Source: Silene latifolia (Eukaryota > Streptophyta > Magnoliopsida > Caryophyllales > Caryophyllaceae). Taken from it: a stretch of DNA of 64,000 nt. The stretch's first letter is position 1, and every line of letters begins with the position of its first letter. The translations under genes were made by a program, and so were the position numbers. Shown piece after piece: positions 35,179-46,978 of this stretch. Location: NCBI RefSeq assembly GCF_048544455.1, contig NC_133538.1:454907311-454971310 (forward strand), written 5' to 3'. The notes beneath the pieces were generated by a model. The model was not told the origin of the DNA, ran no database searches, and saw nothing but the letters and a program-made list of their open reading frames with translations.

Positions 35179-37690
35179 CACTACTACAAATGAGCACTTG
35201 GGCCACGGCTAAATTTGTGGCGCAAGTGTTAAATTTCCGTGGCTAAATCATTTGGCCACGGGAATACCTTCCGTGACGCAAGTGGCCGTGGCAAAGAGAT
35301 GGCCACGGGAAAAACAAGAACGTGGCTATTATTAAATTTTTGGCCACGGATTCTCTCGTGGCTAATAACTCCCGTGGCCAAAAAAATATATATGAAATTA
35401 AATAAATAAAATGGTAAATAATTTTTTTTTTCACCATCGATATTTTATCATATATGGAATAGTGACAATCTCAGTACTGATTTCGCTAGTTAACTCGATT
35501 CATTTGAACGTTCACCGGTCATGCATTCGCGCGCATCAAAGAGGCTTCCCAGGAGGTCACCCATCCCAACACTACTCTCACCTGAGCACGCTTAACTGTA
35601 GAGTTCTTTTGATGTGCTACCGAAACTGAAAGTTAATTTTGTTGATATAATTAGTACTTCTAATCCTTTTAAGTTTATTTTTTTCTTTTCAATATTTACC
35701 TTTAGTACTATTTAATTACAAAAATGTTACATGATTTACGAATTTTTGTGGGAAAAACATTATGTTGGCTAAAACAATCAAATTTTCGATGTTACCCTCC
35801 CGAATAATGATTTTGACGTCATTTTTTTGCCCGCGTTAGGAAAACCATTTTCTCTAAAAAGTAAACTTAATCGTTTTTTCCTAATATTTTTTTATTTCTT
35901 TAGTTTATCGACATTCTTATTTTTATTTCTCTTGTACTCATGTTTTCGTATATTATTTTTACGCAAATATTATTGTATGACCGTCGTACATACGATATGA
36001 AAAATTAACCGTTTTTTGGTAAAATAATGACCACTTTTTATAACTTAAGGTCTTTTTTCCTCCCAAATGGGGTCACTATTAACCAAAAAGTAATCACGTT
36101 TTACTCAAGAAACATGAAAAACATTGTCGTACAACATCATCGCTTATTTTCTTAAACTGATTTCTCTTTGTTATAATTTATCATTTTTTTCTCAAATTTT
36201 TCACATTTTTTGCACATGTGACATTAAATTATTATAATTTCTATATTTTCCCAGTGATGTGCTCATTTTCAATGGAAAAAATTTCTCCATATCGAATTTT
36301 GGGTAAATTGATAAAAACTACCAACTTTAGTCATCTTTTACATAACCAATAATTAGTAATCACTACCAAAATATTAACTTTTTTCTACGATAGGTATCAA
36401 GTCGCCTTCTTGCTCTATTTTCTTTTTCCTACTTTAAAGGTGTTTTCTTCTAAGAGAGAGATTTTGGAAGTGGGTGAGTGGAGATTTGTACTTGAATGAT
36501 AACTTTTTGGATTTTCTCAAGTAAGTTGAGATTAGATTTTCAGGCGACTTAGTACCGGTTGTAGAAAAAAGTTAATATTTTGGTATTGATTACTAATTAT
36601 TGATTATGTTGGTACTGATTATGAAAAGGTCATTATATTGGTAATATTTATCAATTAACCCTTGAATTTTTTATATTGATAATTTTTCTGATATGTTTTT
36701 TTCTTAATTGATTTGTGGAAGATCATTTTTTTTCTTTCATTTCTCAGCGCACTTATTTTATTTAATCAATTTTGTAATCTAATTGTCGTTTTTTTTCACT
36801 CCTAAAAAAAAATTTCCCAAACTTTTTTTCTCACCAAGTTAAATTATATATCAAATTCAAAATTTTCTACAAATATCTCACAAATAAAGTTGTAAATCAA
36901 ATTTTGAATAAACCAATTTGACAATATGTTAATTTTAGATTTATCAAAGATAGATGATAAATAACTTATTTATTTAATTTTATATGCTATGTCTTTAAAT
37001 GTGATACAATCATTTAAGATTGTTATTCAAGATTATAATGTTTTAATTAAAAACTTAAAAGAAATTCACGACTCTAATAAACAGAATTATATATTAAAAC
37101 AAATTTCTTAAATTAGAAATGTTTTGAAAAACCTCCAAAACATAATTGTGATTTATGAAAGAATAAAAAAATTTGGACGATAAACATTTCTTTGCTTGCA
37201 TATAAATTTATAAAATTTTAAAATTTTTTATAAAAAAATTAAAACAATAATAAAATATTAATTAAATTAATCAAAGTGTTTGCAAAATATTATATTTAAA
37301 TGCATTTTCATATTATTTATATTTGATTAAATTTCTTTTCGATTTTAAGTTTGCCTTAACATGAAAATATCTTAATTTAAGGCAGAAAAGATACTCGCCA
37401 CGGGAGTTTGTTAGTTTGTGGCTAAATTTTTTTTTTGGCCACAGAACAATTCGTGGCTTATTAAATTTTCGTCACGGGTGTGACATAGTTCATGGCTAAA
37501 ATGATTATTTGCCACGGGTGTAGCCTATTTCGTGGCGCAAGTGACTTTTTGCCACGGGAAAAGTTATCCCGTGGCATAATTTGTTTTCCAAAATAATGAA
37601 TACATTTTTCCCGTGGCTAAGCTGAATTTAGCCACGAATTCTAAATTCCCGTGGCATAATTCGTTGCGCAAGTGACAATTTGTTGTAGTG
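35179..37690. mobile_element. Non-autonomous CACTA-like transposon inside G
   Basis: 2512-bp element. Terminal inverted repeats CACTACTACAAATGAGCACTT at the left (first 20 used as the match) and the complement of CACTACAACAAATTGTCACT at the right, flanked by 3-bp ATA duplications (35,176-35,178; 37,691-37,693). Both ends carry subterminal repeats of GCCACGGG / CCGTGGC and GTGGCGCAAGTG (35,200-35,390 and 37,395-37,675), the arrangement typical of CACTA ends. The 2-kb AT-rich middle has no open frame, so transposition would need a transposase supplied elsewhere. It holds a 5S rRNA-derived segment. Confidence 0.88.
35531..35632 (-). pseudogene. 5S rRNA-derived segment inside the CACTA-like element
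   Basis: On the minus strand, about 100 bases match the 3' two thirds of plant 5S rRNA: AGTTAAGCGTGCT, GAGAGTAGT, and GGATGGGTGACCTCCTGGGA, in the right order and spacing. These cover much of the internal RNA polymerase III promoter (A-box and C-box regions). The 5' end of the gene and several bases (for example around 35,583 and 35,600) are changed, so it is not a standard 5S gene. It could be a captured 5S copy or the remnant of a 5S-carrying element such as a Cassandra-type repeat or a 5S-headed SINE. Confidence 0.85.
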
Positions 37691-39545
37691 ATAACAGAGT
37701 GTTCTATCAAACATTAGAATAGCTCATTAGTTCTCCTCGAGAATTCATGACGATTGTTATATGGCTTACCAATGACTCATCATGCTCTTAAGCATATGAT
37801 TCATTATAGGACATGTGCATGATTATTCTAATGGCGGAAATATTAGTAATCTTAAATCATGTAATCAACCATTCTTAGGTTCAATGAATGACCGTGACTG
37901 CTTATGGTAATTCTATTTTCATCGATATGAATAACCTACGTTTCTTGTTGATTTGATGTGCATATCTCAATGCCTATCCAACATCCCACGTGATTGGATT
38001 CATCGTAGTCCATTTTCATCCAAAATTAAAAACTCAAATACTTCTTTGTGAAAGATAGTACTAGCTCGTCATTCTCAATGAGTGATGAGTTATAAATTTT
38101 AGAAGATGATAGCTCCCACTAAATTTCATGTCTTCACATGATAATTTCAAACTCCCACTTAATCCCACATGTTTCGTATTTGACTACTCAATCGAAACAT
38201 TTCAAGAATTGAAATCAATTTTGCTTTGCCAAGTTATTAAGATAAAACCATATATGTTCCCAACATATCTTTTCAAAATACCTATTTTGAAAAGGTTTCA
38301 ATCTTAAACTTATGGAATGAGATTTTAATCTCTAACTCATTCATTTTTATAATGATGCATAGCAATGTCATCACTTAAATGCTAAATCCCATTTAATACA
38401 CGTCATTCTCAAAATACCCTTTTCGGAAGGAGGTTTTAACCATTTCATTTTCATAATGAGGTTAAGTAACGACACTAGCGTGGTTAACAATTAACTTAGC
38501 TTTTGTAGATATCGACATATCTTTCTTTGCAACTTTTAAGCATAAATCTCATTTATATTCAAGGATTCAACTTTGTTTCATTTAGGCTCTTAAGTAAATA
38601 TCAATATTGAAACTCTATTTATATCTAGGTCATAAACTAGCAAAATTTCTTGTTGAGACTTTTCTTTAGTCATTATCTTTCAAAAACTTTCTTTTGGTCT
38701 CCTCGTGTAGTTATCTTAAGAACATATTCTTTTGATTACTTCACTTGGTCTCTTTTTTCATGTAGATTTCATCTATTCGAGACCATAGATCGCATCTATT
38801 CATGTATACTATCTATTTTGGTATACAAGTCATTCTTTCATTCGTAGATCTCATTTACTCAAGCATACAAATTATTCTTTGTATTCTTTGTGTCTTCATT
38901 TTTCTCCCACTCTATCTTTAGAATAAATACACTAGATATTCAAAGATAGCTTTATAAGAAACAAATAATGATTTTGAAGTAGAAGGAGGATTATCTCATA
39001 GATTGACTAATAGATTTTAGATTTGATGAGTGTACTTGGTAATTGACATTCCTTTAGGAGAGTTCATCAACTCAACATCACTTTATAATTGATCATACAC
39101 AAGCCTCAAGCTTGTGGACATATAATGAATCCTATCATTATACTTGTCTATTGGATCACTTTAAATAGATGATCATATGTTTCTATGTGCAAGCATATAA
39201 AAGACGAATTTTTAGAACAAACAAATACGATAAAAGGGGTGACGTGGGTTGTAAGCTAAGCCACCAAAATCCAAAATGCAACCATTGTTTAAAAGGATAA
39301 ACCATTTCCATGTCGAACACGGAAATCAAAATAGTTCTAAAATTCATAACATTAAAATAAAGACAATAATAAAAGCCAAGCTTCATTGGTAGCTACTCCT
39401 AGCTCCTTCATGATTTCTTAAGCTTGCTTCTTTTTTCCCTTGTCTTTGCTTGGAGGAGGCCCTATTTACAATAAAAAGGGGATACATTATCACTACTTTG
39501 TATTAAAATACCATAGTTGAATTAGAAACACAAAAGAAAGGATAG

Positions 39546-40442
39546 TCATTTACCTACTGGAGTGATCTTTCCAGCTTTGATGTCACCAAGATACTTAGAA
39601 TAATTCCTCTTCCAATGTCCAACACCATTACAATAATGGCATTTACCAAGAGGACCCTTCTTGGTTTTGGAAGTTCTAGCTTCAAAAGTCTTAGCCTTGG
39701 TGGACATAGGAGCTTGCCTCTTACCCTTTTTCCCATTCTTCATGAACTTCCCCTTGCTCTTAGTGCTTATATTAAGCACATCCTTAGGTGGGTTAACATT
39801 TAGCCCCATGTCTCTTTTGGCTTGCACAAGTAACTTGTGCAACTCTTCAAGAGACATGTCCTTGTCTTGCATATTGAAATTCACCCGGAATTGTACATAT
39901 GCTTTGACTTTGGATAAGGAGTGAAGAATCCTATCAACAATGAGCTCCTTGGGGATTTCAACCTTTTGAATTTTCAATGTCTCGACTAGCTCCAATAATT
40001 TGAGCACGTGAGGGCTAACCTTTTGGCCCTCCTTGAAATCGAGATCAAAGAATACCGAGGCCGCCTCATATTGGACGATCCTCAGTGCTTGTGAGAACAT
40101 TGTCATAAGTTTGGAATAGATTTCATAAGCGGTGCCCATTTTAAAGGATCTCCTTTGAAGATCCGCCTCCATAGCAAAAATCAACACATTTTTCATAGCG
40201 GCGGATTCTTTGTGGTAAGCCTCATATGCTTCCCTAGTGGCGGCACTCGACCTAGCATTAGGTTCGGGTGGAGAGGGCTCAATGAGGTAACGAAGCTTGT
40301 CGTCACCTTGAGCGGCTAATTTGAGTTCGGCATCCCAATCGGAGAAATTTGACCCATTCTTTTCAAGTTTACAACGATCCATAAAAGATCGGAGCCATGA
40401 AACATTAGTAAGTGTGGTGGCATTGGTGTTTGGTGCGGCCAT
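39546..40442 (-). CDS. Gag of element G (full-length frame, knuckle mutated)
   Basis: A 298-residue frame from ATG at 40,442 to TGA at 39,546, the same length as the gag of A and about nine tenths identical by eye. All core blocks are present (SWLRSFMDR, KNVLIFAMEADLQRR, IVDRILHSLSK, ELHKLLVQAKRDMG). The zinc knuckle at residues 268-281 reads CHYCNGVGHWKRNY: the last Cys is Tyr, which should weaken zinc binding and RNA packaging. The frame ends, as in A, 17 residues after the knuckle with no protease. Confidence 0.9.
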   Translation of the reverse strand: MAAPNTNATTLTNVSWLRSFMDRCKLEKNGSNFSDWDAELKLAAQGDDKLRYLIEPSPPEPNARSSAATREAYEAYHKESAAMKNVLIFAMEADLQRRSFKMGTAYEIYSKLMTMFSQALRIVQYEAASVFFDLDFKEGQKVSPHVLKLLELVETLKIQKVEIPKELIVDRILHSLSKVKAYVQFRVNFNMQDKDMSLEELHKLLVQAKRDMGLNVNPPKDVLNISTKSKGKFMKNGKKGKRQAPMSTKAKTFEARTSKTKKGPLGKCHYCNGVGHWKRNYSKYLGDIKAGKITPVGK

Positions 40443-42667
40443 TTGTTATGAGAAATAAAAGTGGTCTACAAAACAAAAATAGAAGGAATAAAACACTTGT
40501 CGTTTTTTTTTTTAAATAATAATAATACTCGTAAATTTTAATTTAAACAAGTTTTATTGCATTTATCTAGTGACCTCTACCCAACTTGATAAATGATTCC
40601 AAGACCCAAATTCTTATCAACTTGGGCACGCTTTGGCGATACAACCCTCATCAATATAACTCGGTGGATTAACTCTTTAATCGATTCTACTTTTAGAACT
40701 TTTGGTCGAGAAAATTACATTAATATTTATCTTTAGCCCCAAACACATCCGGCTATGGTCGAGAATACTTTTGTTGAGTTCAACCCAAATTTCGAATAAA
40801 TGTGTCCATGATCCAAATCCACATTAACTTGGGCACGCTTTAGCGATACAACCCTCATCAACACGAATTCGGTGGATAGACATTTATCACCCACTTCCCC
40901 TACGTAACAAGGTTTGTACCCCGGTTTGGTCGAGCGCACTTCCTCACGAAATAGGTTTTTATGGTTTCTACTTTTTGGTAAGGCTAAGTCTCAATTGTTT
41001 ATTTTAGCGAGAGGTCATGTCAATTTATTATTTATCACGTTTTAAGTGAACTAAAGCGGTGAACTATGATATTTTTAATTGACACGGTCGATAAACTCGA
41101 TTTAAAATGAAATGCATGTTTAGTTATGGCGATTTAGCGATGCATGCAACATATAAATAAAATGCAAAGCATAAAAATAAAATCCTAGTATGGCCTCCTA
41201 AAAAAGTAAATCTAATAAACTATTACAAATTCGGAAACCAACTCGTTTGGTCCCTTGAACTTCGGTCTTGGTGCGCATCTCGAGGTAACACTTTCTTTGA
41301 TGGACCGCCTTCTCGAATGACACCGTCTTCAAGGAACTCCGGAATAAATAAATTACAAAACGAATTACATAATTTCCTATTATACATTTGTAATAAAAAT
41401 AAAATAAATCTATTAAATTACAAAACGGTGATACGAGATCACAATAATTACAACCGAATCGATATTCCCATACATTTCGGGTAATACCAATTAAAAACTA
41501 AGGCCATACTAAGTAAAATTACATAATTTCAAAAAATTACATAAAACTAAAATATGACAATCTTAAATAAAATGCAGCATTATAAAATGTACGAACATGC
41601 TTAATTTTATGCTAAATCGCCTTTTAAGAGCCAATATCGTATATTTATCGGTTTTTATGGATTTGCGTGATTATAACTTGTTAAAATCACAATAATTACA
41701 TAAATTCATATTTATGTACAAGTTAATTACCCTAACCATCTTAGGACTCAAAACTTAGTCTTCACTAATATTTTGACAATAACTCAACTTGATTTCTTAA
41801 TATTGTTCATTATGGACCAAAAATACAAAATTATGCTATAAACTTCAAATTAAATTATAAAAATTTCAAATAATTTCAAAATTTGAAATTTATGAACATT
41901 CTGGAAAAATACCATGACTCATAATGTTCAAAACTTAGGTTAAAAATTTCGAAAAATATCGAGAAAAAACAATGTTGCGGTTTATCGGTTTTAACAAATA
42001 TGACCATTAAAATATGGGAAAAATTATTTTCATCAACTTATCACTTTTAGATCTGAAATATATGATAAAATGCAACATGTGACGTTTTTCTTTAGTCATG
42101 AAGTATGTTTTAGCATTATTACTAATTATAGTCACTATTTATGTGATTTTTCATCAAAAAATTCATAAATCATGCAAAAAGACTTCACTATAGCCGAATA
42201 TCTTACACATATCTTGTAAAATTGCATGTGACAACATACTAAATTTCCATAATCAGATTCGAAATATAACTCATATTAACCTATTTACCCATTTAAATAC
42301 GATTTTAACTTATAAAATTCATATTTCGAGCAAAACAACTTATTTTAATATGAAGATTTACAGGCCATCAGTATGTATTACATGTGAAAACATATCCAAA
42401 AACCACTGGAAAATTCGAAGGTTAGCTATTTTTCGTCCAAAAATGACATTTTTATGATAAAAATCGCATTTTAATGCCAATAATATATAAAATGAACAAT
42501 AAAATCCATAAATAAACCAAAATATCCTAAAAATCACTTAGGACCAGAAACTTTTAACATGCAAAGTTATTTATAGGTTTATCTTCATAAATCCAAATTA
42601 ATTAGTTTTGTATGTTAATCTTATAACTCCGAAAAACCATAAACCGATTTGCATGCAAACAACCTAA
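40443..42667 (-). other. Leader of element G
   Basis: 2.2 kb noncoding, matching the leader of A. The duplicated TCCACCGA block is present twice (ends near 40,668 and 40,876), with the GGGCACGCTTTGGCGAT and GGGCACGCTTTAGCGAT versions side by side. Confidence 0.75.
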
Positions 42668-42680
42668 GGCTCTGATACCA
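42668..42680 (-). other. Primer-binding site of element G
   Basis: Minus strand TGGTATCAGAGCC, an exact complement to the initiator Met-tRNA 3' end, two bases from the LTR. Confidence 0.88.
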
Positions 42681-42682
42681 CT

Positions 42683-43947
42683 TTTTAGAATTTAATAATC
42701 TCATAAGATTACATATTCATATATGAATTAATTTATTTGGTGATAAAATAAATACAAGATCTTATGCATGCAAACTAAAACAAGATTAGAGAAGAAATCG
42801 TCAATCTTACTTTGGGATTTCGGATTTTTGGGCACCAACAAGATCTCATTCTTGTTAGTTCTTGAGCTTTCCAACAATGGATGAACAAGGTTCAAATTAG
42901 AACCTCTCCCAAAAGCATATACCCAAGGAATACTTTTAATAACTAATATTATTATGAACTAGTAATGATATTAGTCTTACTTAAAATTTAACACAAAAAT
43001 AAATTTTGTTCTCTTGTGTTTTTCGGCCAAGAGATGAATTATTTATGAGGTTTTTATTTCTCTAAGTTTTCACAATTGTAGAGAGAATTTTTCTCACACT
43101 AGAAAAATTTAGTAAAGTGGTGAATCAATAATAGAGGAAAAAACCTCTATCTTTTCCTCTAGAAAACCGGTGGGGAGGGGGGAAGGGTGGCCAATGCATG
43201 AGCTTGTATTCTTCCCAAGAAATAATAGGTTTGCATGGCTATTCACTCGGGTGATCATTGTGTTTTCCATGTAAAATAATTAACACAATTTAAAAACCCT
43301 AACCGTCCCCATTTCGGCACACTTAACATAAAATGGAAGGTCCATTTTATTTTTGTCATTTGTCAATTGTGACATATGTGACATGTTACTTGACATGTGA
43401 AATTGTAATGTATTTTTAACATATTAAAAGTCAACATACTCATATACAAAATCGACTAGTAATTCGTAATTACTTGTACCAAAACGGTTTATCAAATTAT
43501 AAATTACAACGTCTTGTATTTATAATAAATTATTCATTCAATTTCAATTTCAATTATTTCGTAAACAATAACTTTATCTAAGTAATAAAACAATTCGATT
43601 ACTTAGACTGTATCTAATTTAATCGAATTATAATAAGACACGTTAATCTTACTCACAAATCATCCGTCAATTTTAAGCAATTTAATTAACTCGTATCGGC
43701 ATACGATTAATTAAATAATCAATTAAGAGTATTTCCCTATAGGTATGACCTAAGGGGATCAACTGATCACCACTGTCGCACGACAGTAATGTCAAACTCT
43801 AGTCAGCCAATCATTACCGATATGTGTGGACCAGTTGACAGTAAAATATTACATCCCACGTGTATTCTAAAAAATAAGATTTAAACATGTGATCATTATG
43901 ATCGACAGTTGTGATCGCATTATTGTCGGAGGACACATATTCCAACA
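42683..43947 (-). repeat. 5' LTR of element G
   Basis: 1265 bp. The inner terminal dinucleotide has mutated from TG to TT (42,683-42,684). The outer edge TCCAACA at 43,941-43,947 is followed by the GCTCC duplication. Confidence 0.95.
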
Positions 43948-43952
43948 GCTCC

Positions 43953-45340
43953 TGCCACCTTTATGATTGCCACGGTATCCTCCATGGATTTCTGATAGTA
44001 TCTGTTCAGCTTCCTGTGGCTCCAGGCATCTGAGGTATGGTCCTGCCTGCGATGTCTTAAAAAGCACATTGTTATTAATAGTATATGAAGCAAATATTAT
44101 TTTAAGTGCTCTGGCATCTTGTTTATTCAGGAGAAGGATTCCCTGCTGGAGCCAATCATAGTAAGGTTTTGTCCATGAATTGGCGACATATATTGGGAAA
44201 GTTTCATCTTGTTTATTTATTGCAGGTTGTAATAAATGTATGATAGGGATTTTATCAAAATCAGGGGGGCTGAAATTGGATCTTAGGCTGGCTAGGGCAT
44301 CGACCTGGGTATTCAAGTCCCTAGGTATTTGATCAATATTAAAGTTACGAAATTTTCTTTTTAAATTTTGGATAACTTCTAAATAGAGCATCATTTTTGA
44401 GTCTTTTGCAGTATAGACTCCATTTACTTGGTTTGAAATAAGGAGGGAATCAGGACGAACCTTTAAGTTTTGTACACCAAGGTCAATACATACCTTTAAT
44501 CCAGCTATTAGGGCTTCATATTCAGCCTCATTGTCGGTAGCTTCAAATGCACAACTTATAGCCTGTACTATCTTATCCCCCATGTGGCGATTTTAGGACT
44601 ACGCCTAGGCCGGTACCCTTCATGTTGGCTACACCGTCGACAAACAGGGTCCATTCTAGGTTTGTCTGGTCATTGGTCAGTCTGTTTACTTCTTTTATCA
44701 GGCCGGGTTCTAGGGTTGGACTAAAATCAGCCACAAAGTCTGCTAGTGCCTGTGACTTAATTGCTGTCCTGGGTTCAAAGGTTATATTGTAGGTACTTAG
44801 CTGGACTGACCACTTGCACATTCGTCCGGATAGTTCTGGTTTCCTAAGTACAGACTTAATAGGAACATTGGTTCTGACTATTATAGGGTGACTTTCGAAG
44901 TATGGTCTTAATTTGGTACAACTCATAATTAAAGGTAAAACATATTTTTCAAGTAGGCCATACCTGATCTCTGCATCTAGTAGACTTTTACTTACGTAAT
45001 AGACAGGGTGTTGCTGTATGTCCATTTCTTTGACCAGAACTGCACTGACAGTAGTCTCAGTGACTGACAGGTATACTATCAGGGGTTCGTCTTTGACTGG
45101 TTTTGCCAGCAAGGGCGGAGAGGATAGGTATGATTTCAAATCTTCAAAGGAAGCTTGGTGATCTGGGGTCCACTGGAAGTCTTTATTCTTCCTGAGCAGG
45201 TTGTAAAATGATTTGTACCTCTCTGATGACCTTGAAATGAACCTGTTCAGGGCTGCTAATCTTCCTGTCAGCTTTTGTATGTCTTTGACCGTTTTTGGTG
45301 GTTCTAGCTCCAGGATGGCTTTGATCTATTCAGGGCTGGC
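43953..45340 (-). pseudogene. Gypsy RNase H, second RNase H and integrase N-terminus (F)
   Basis: The segment 45,139-44,573 holds the standard Ty3 RNase H (VYYVSKSLLDAEIRY, KWSVQLSTYNITFEPR) and then starts a second, archaeal-type RNase H (WTLFVDGVANMKGTGLGVVL). A frameshift near 44,580 moves the frame, after which the second RNase H continues (ATDNEAEYEALIAGL, VRPDSLLI, VDALASLRSNF). The frame then runs through the linker into the integrase zinc region (EIHGGYRGNHKGG) and stops at the GCTCC duplication where G is inserted. Two RNase H domains in a row are the hallmark of the Tat lineage. Confidence 0.9.
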
Positions 45341-46978
45341 CTATATTCCTCTTTTTGTCACCATATAGCCTAAGAATTTGCCTGCTGAGACTCCGAAATG
45401 GCATTTTTGTGGATTTAGCTTCATGTTGAATTTCTCCAAGATTTGGAATGCTACTTCCAGGTCATTGACGTGGTCTTCTTCCTTTTTTGACTTGACTACC
45501 ATGTCATCAATGTAGACTTCCATGGTGACTCCAACTTGATCTTTGAACATCATGTTGACTAATCTTTAATAGGTTGCACCTGCATTTTTTAATTCAAAGG
45601 GCATGGCAGTATAACAATATACTCCTCTTTCAGTAATGAAGGCTGTGCTTTCCTGATCCGCGGGATGCATCTTTATTTGGTTGAATCCACTGGAAGCATC
45701 CATGAATGTTAACATCTCGTGGCCTGCAGTGGCGTCTACCATTGCATCAATATGTGGCAGGGGAAATGGATCTTTTGGGCAGGCCTTGTTTAGGTCGGTG
45801 TAGTCCACACAGACTCTCCACTTGCCATTCTTATTTTGGACAACTACTACATTTGCAAGCCAGTCAGGGTACATCACTTCCCTGATCATTACCATGTCCA
45901 ATAGCTTGTCGACTTCTTGATTGATAATTTCATTTCTCTCTGCAACAAATTTTCTCCTCTTTTGCTGTACAGGCTTAAACGATTTTTCAATATTTAATTT
46001 ATGAGTTATAATATAAGCATCTATACCAGTCATATCAAAATGTGACCAGGCAAAACAAGACATTTTAGTTTTGAGGAAGCTGACCAGATTGGGCCTGACT
46101 AAGTCAGGTGCGTCTGATCCTACAAGTACCTTCCTGTTAGGGAATTCTGGGTCCAGAATGACCTCTCCTGTTTCCATTTGTGATTGGGCAATATATTCTT
46201 TCCTGACATGGGACTTTAGTTGATATGTGAGGGACTTACCTGACTTTGAAGGTTTCAAAGCCTGGGTGTAACATTCCTGGGTTGCTTTCTGTTCTCCTCT
46301 AATGGTGGTTATCCCCCATTCGGTTGGTATTTTCACGCATTGATGATTTGTAGACGGGATTGCTTTGACGTTGTGGATCCAAGGTCTGTCCAGGATTACG
46401 TTGTACGAGGATAGGCAATCCATTACCCCGAATCTTTCATAGGAAGCTACACCTTCCACATAGGTTGGTATGCTAATTTCTCCCAGGGTGTTCTTTGTTT
46501 CTCCTCTGAATCCGACCAGGACACTAGATTTCTTGATGATTTTCTCTTCATCTATTTTTATCGCTTTAAGGACATCGAGCATCACCAAGTTGATTGAACT
46601 ACCTCCGTCTATCAGGATTCTTGATACCTTAGCCTTGCCGATTTGCATGGTAATTACCAGGCTATCATGGTGTAAGTTTGGTACTCCCTGCAAGTCTGAG
46701 TCATCAAAAGTAACGACAGGTAATAATTTAGATCTAGAAGGGGGTTGAAGTTTAGACCCCCTGGCGATTCTTTTAGCAGCCGAGCTGGTTAAGCCACAGA
46801 TTTCAAAGCCTCCGTTTATGAACTTGACTTCATAGATGGGGGGAAGAGGAGGAGGATCTCTGCAGTTTCCTGGATCTCTCTTGCCCGGTCCTTTATCTTT
46901 GTTCTTGGGCTGCTGGATTAAGTCTTTCAGATAGCCCTTATTTAGAAGGTAAGCCACTTGTTTCCTGAGCTAAATGCA
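45341..46978 (-). pseudogene. Gypsy protease and reverse transcriptase (F)
   Basis: 46,957-45,566 is a 463-residue open segment. It has an aspartic protease with RILIDGGSSINLV (residues about 112-124) and DRPWIHNVKAI, then the reverse transcriptase fingers and palm (WRVCVDYTDLNKACPKDPFP, MDASSGFNQIKMH). One stop near 45,565 precedes 45,553-45,341, in the same frame, with the catalytic box VYIDDMVVKS and FLGYMVTKRG. The metal-binding Asp pair is therefore present, but the frame is broken. Two stops near 46,965 separate it from gag. Confidence 0.92.

Larger units (their letters stand above)
33928..39545 (-). other. Noncoding region of G in place of pol, with a CACTA-like insert
   Basis: Excluding 35,179-37,693, this is the reverse-complement counterpart of 17,567-20,609 in A: blocks such as CTCGAGTGGCCCTGAGATA (34,122) and the reverse complement of GAAGACATGGAATTTAGTGGGAG near 38,120 occur in both. 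No pol domain is readable. 33,928-34,600 also matches the 3' untranslated region of B. Confidence 0.75.
32652..43947 (-). mobile_element. Element G: gag-only copia-type LTR retrotransposon
   Basis: Minus-strand sister of element A, inserted in the integrase of F with target duplication GCTCC (32,647-32,651 and 43,948-43,952). LTRs: 32,652-33,916 and 42,683-43,947, 1265 bp each. Primer site 42,668-42,680, polypurine tract 33,917-33,927, one gag. It has no pol. Total 11,296 bp, or 8.78 kb without the internal CACTA-like element, matching the 8.73 kb of A. Confidence 0.93.

Noticed and set aside
31639..44583. Two separate integrase genes
   Set aside because: They are the two halves of one integrase of F, separated by element G with a GCTCC duplication.
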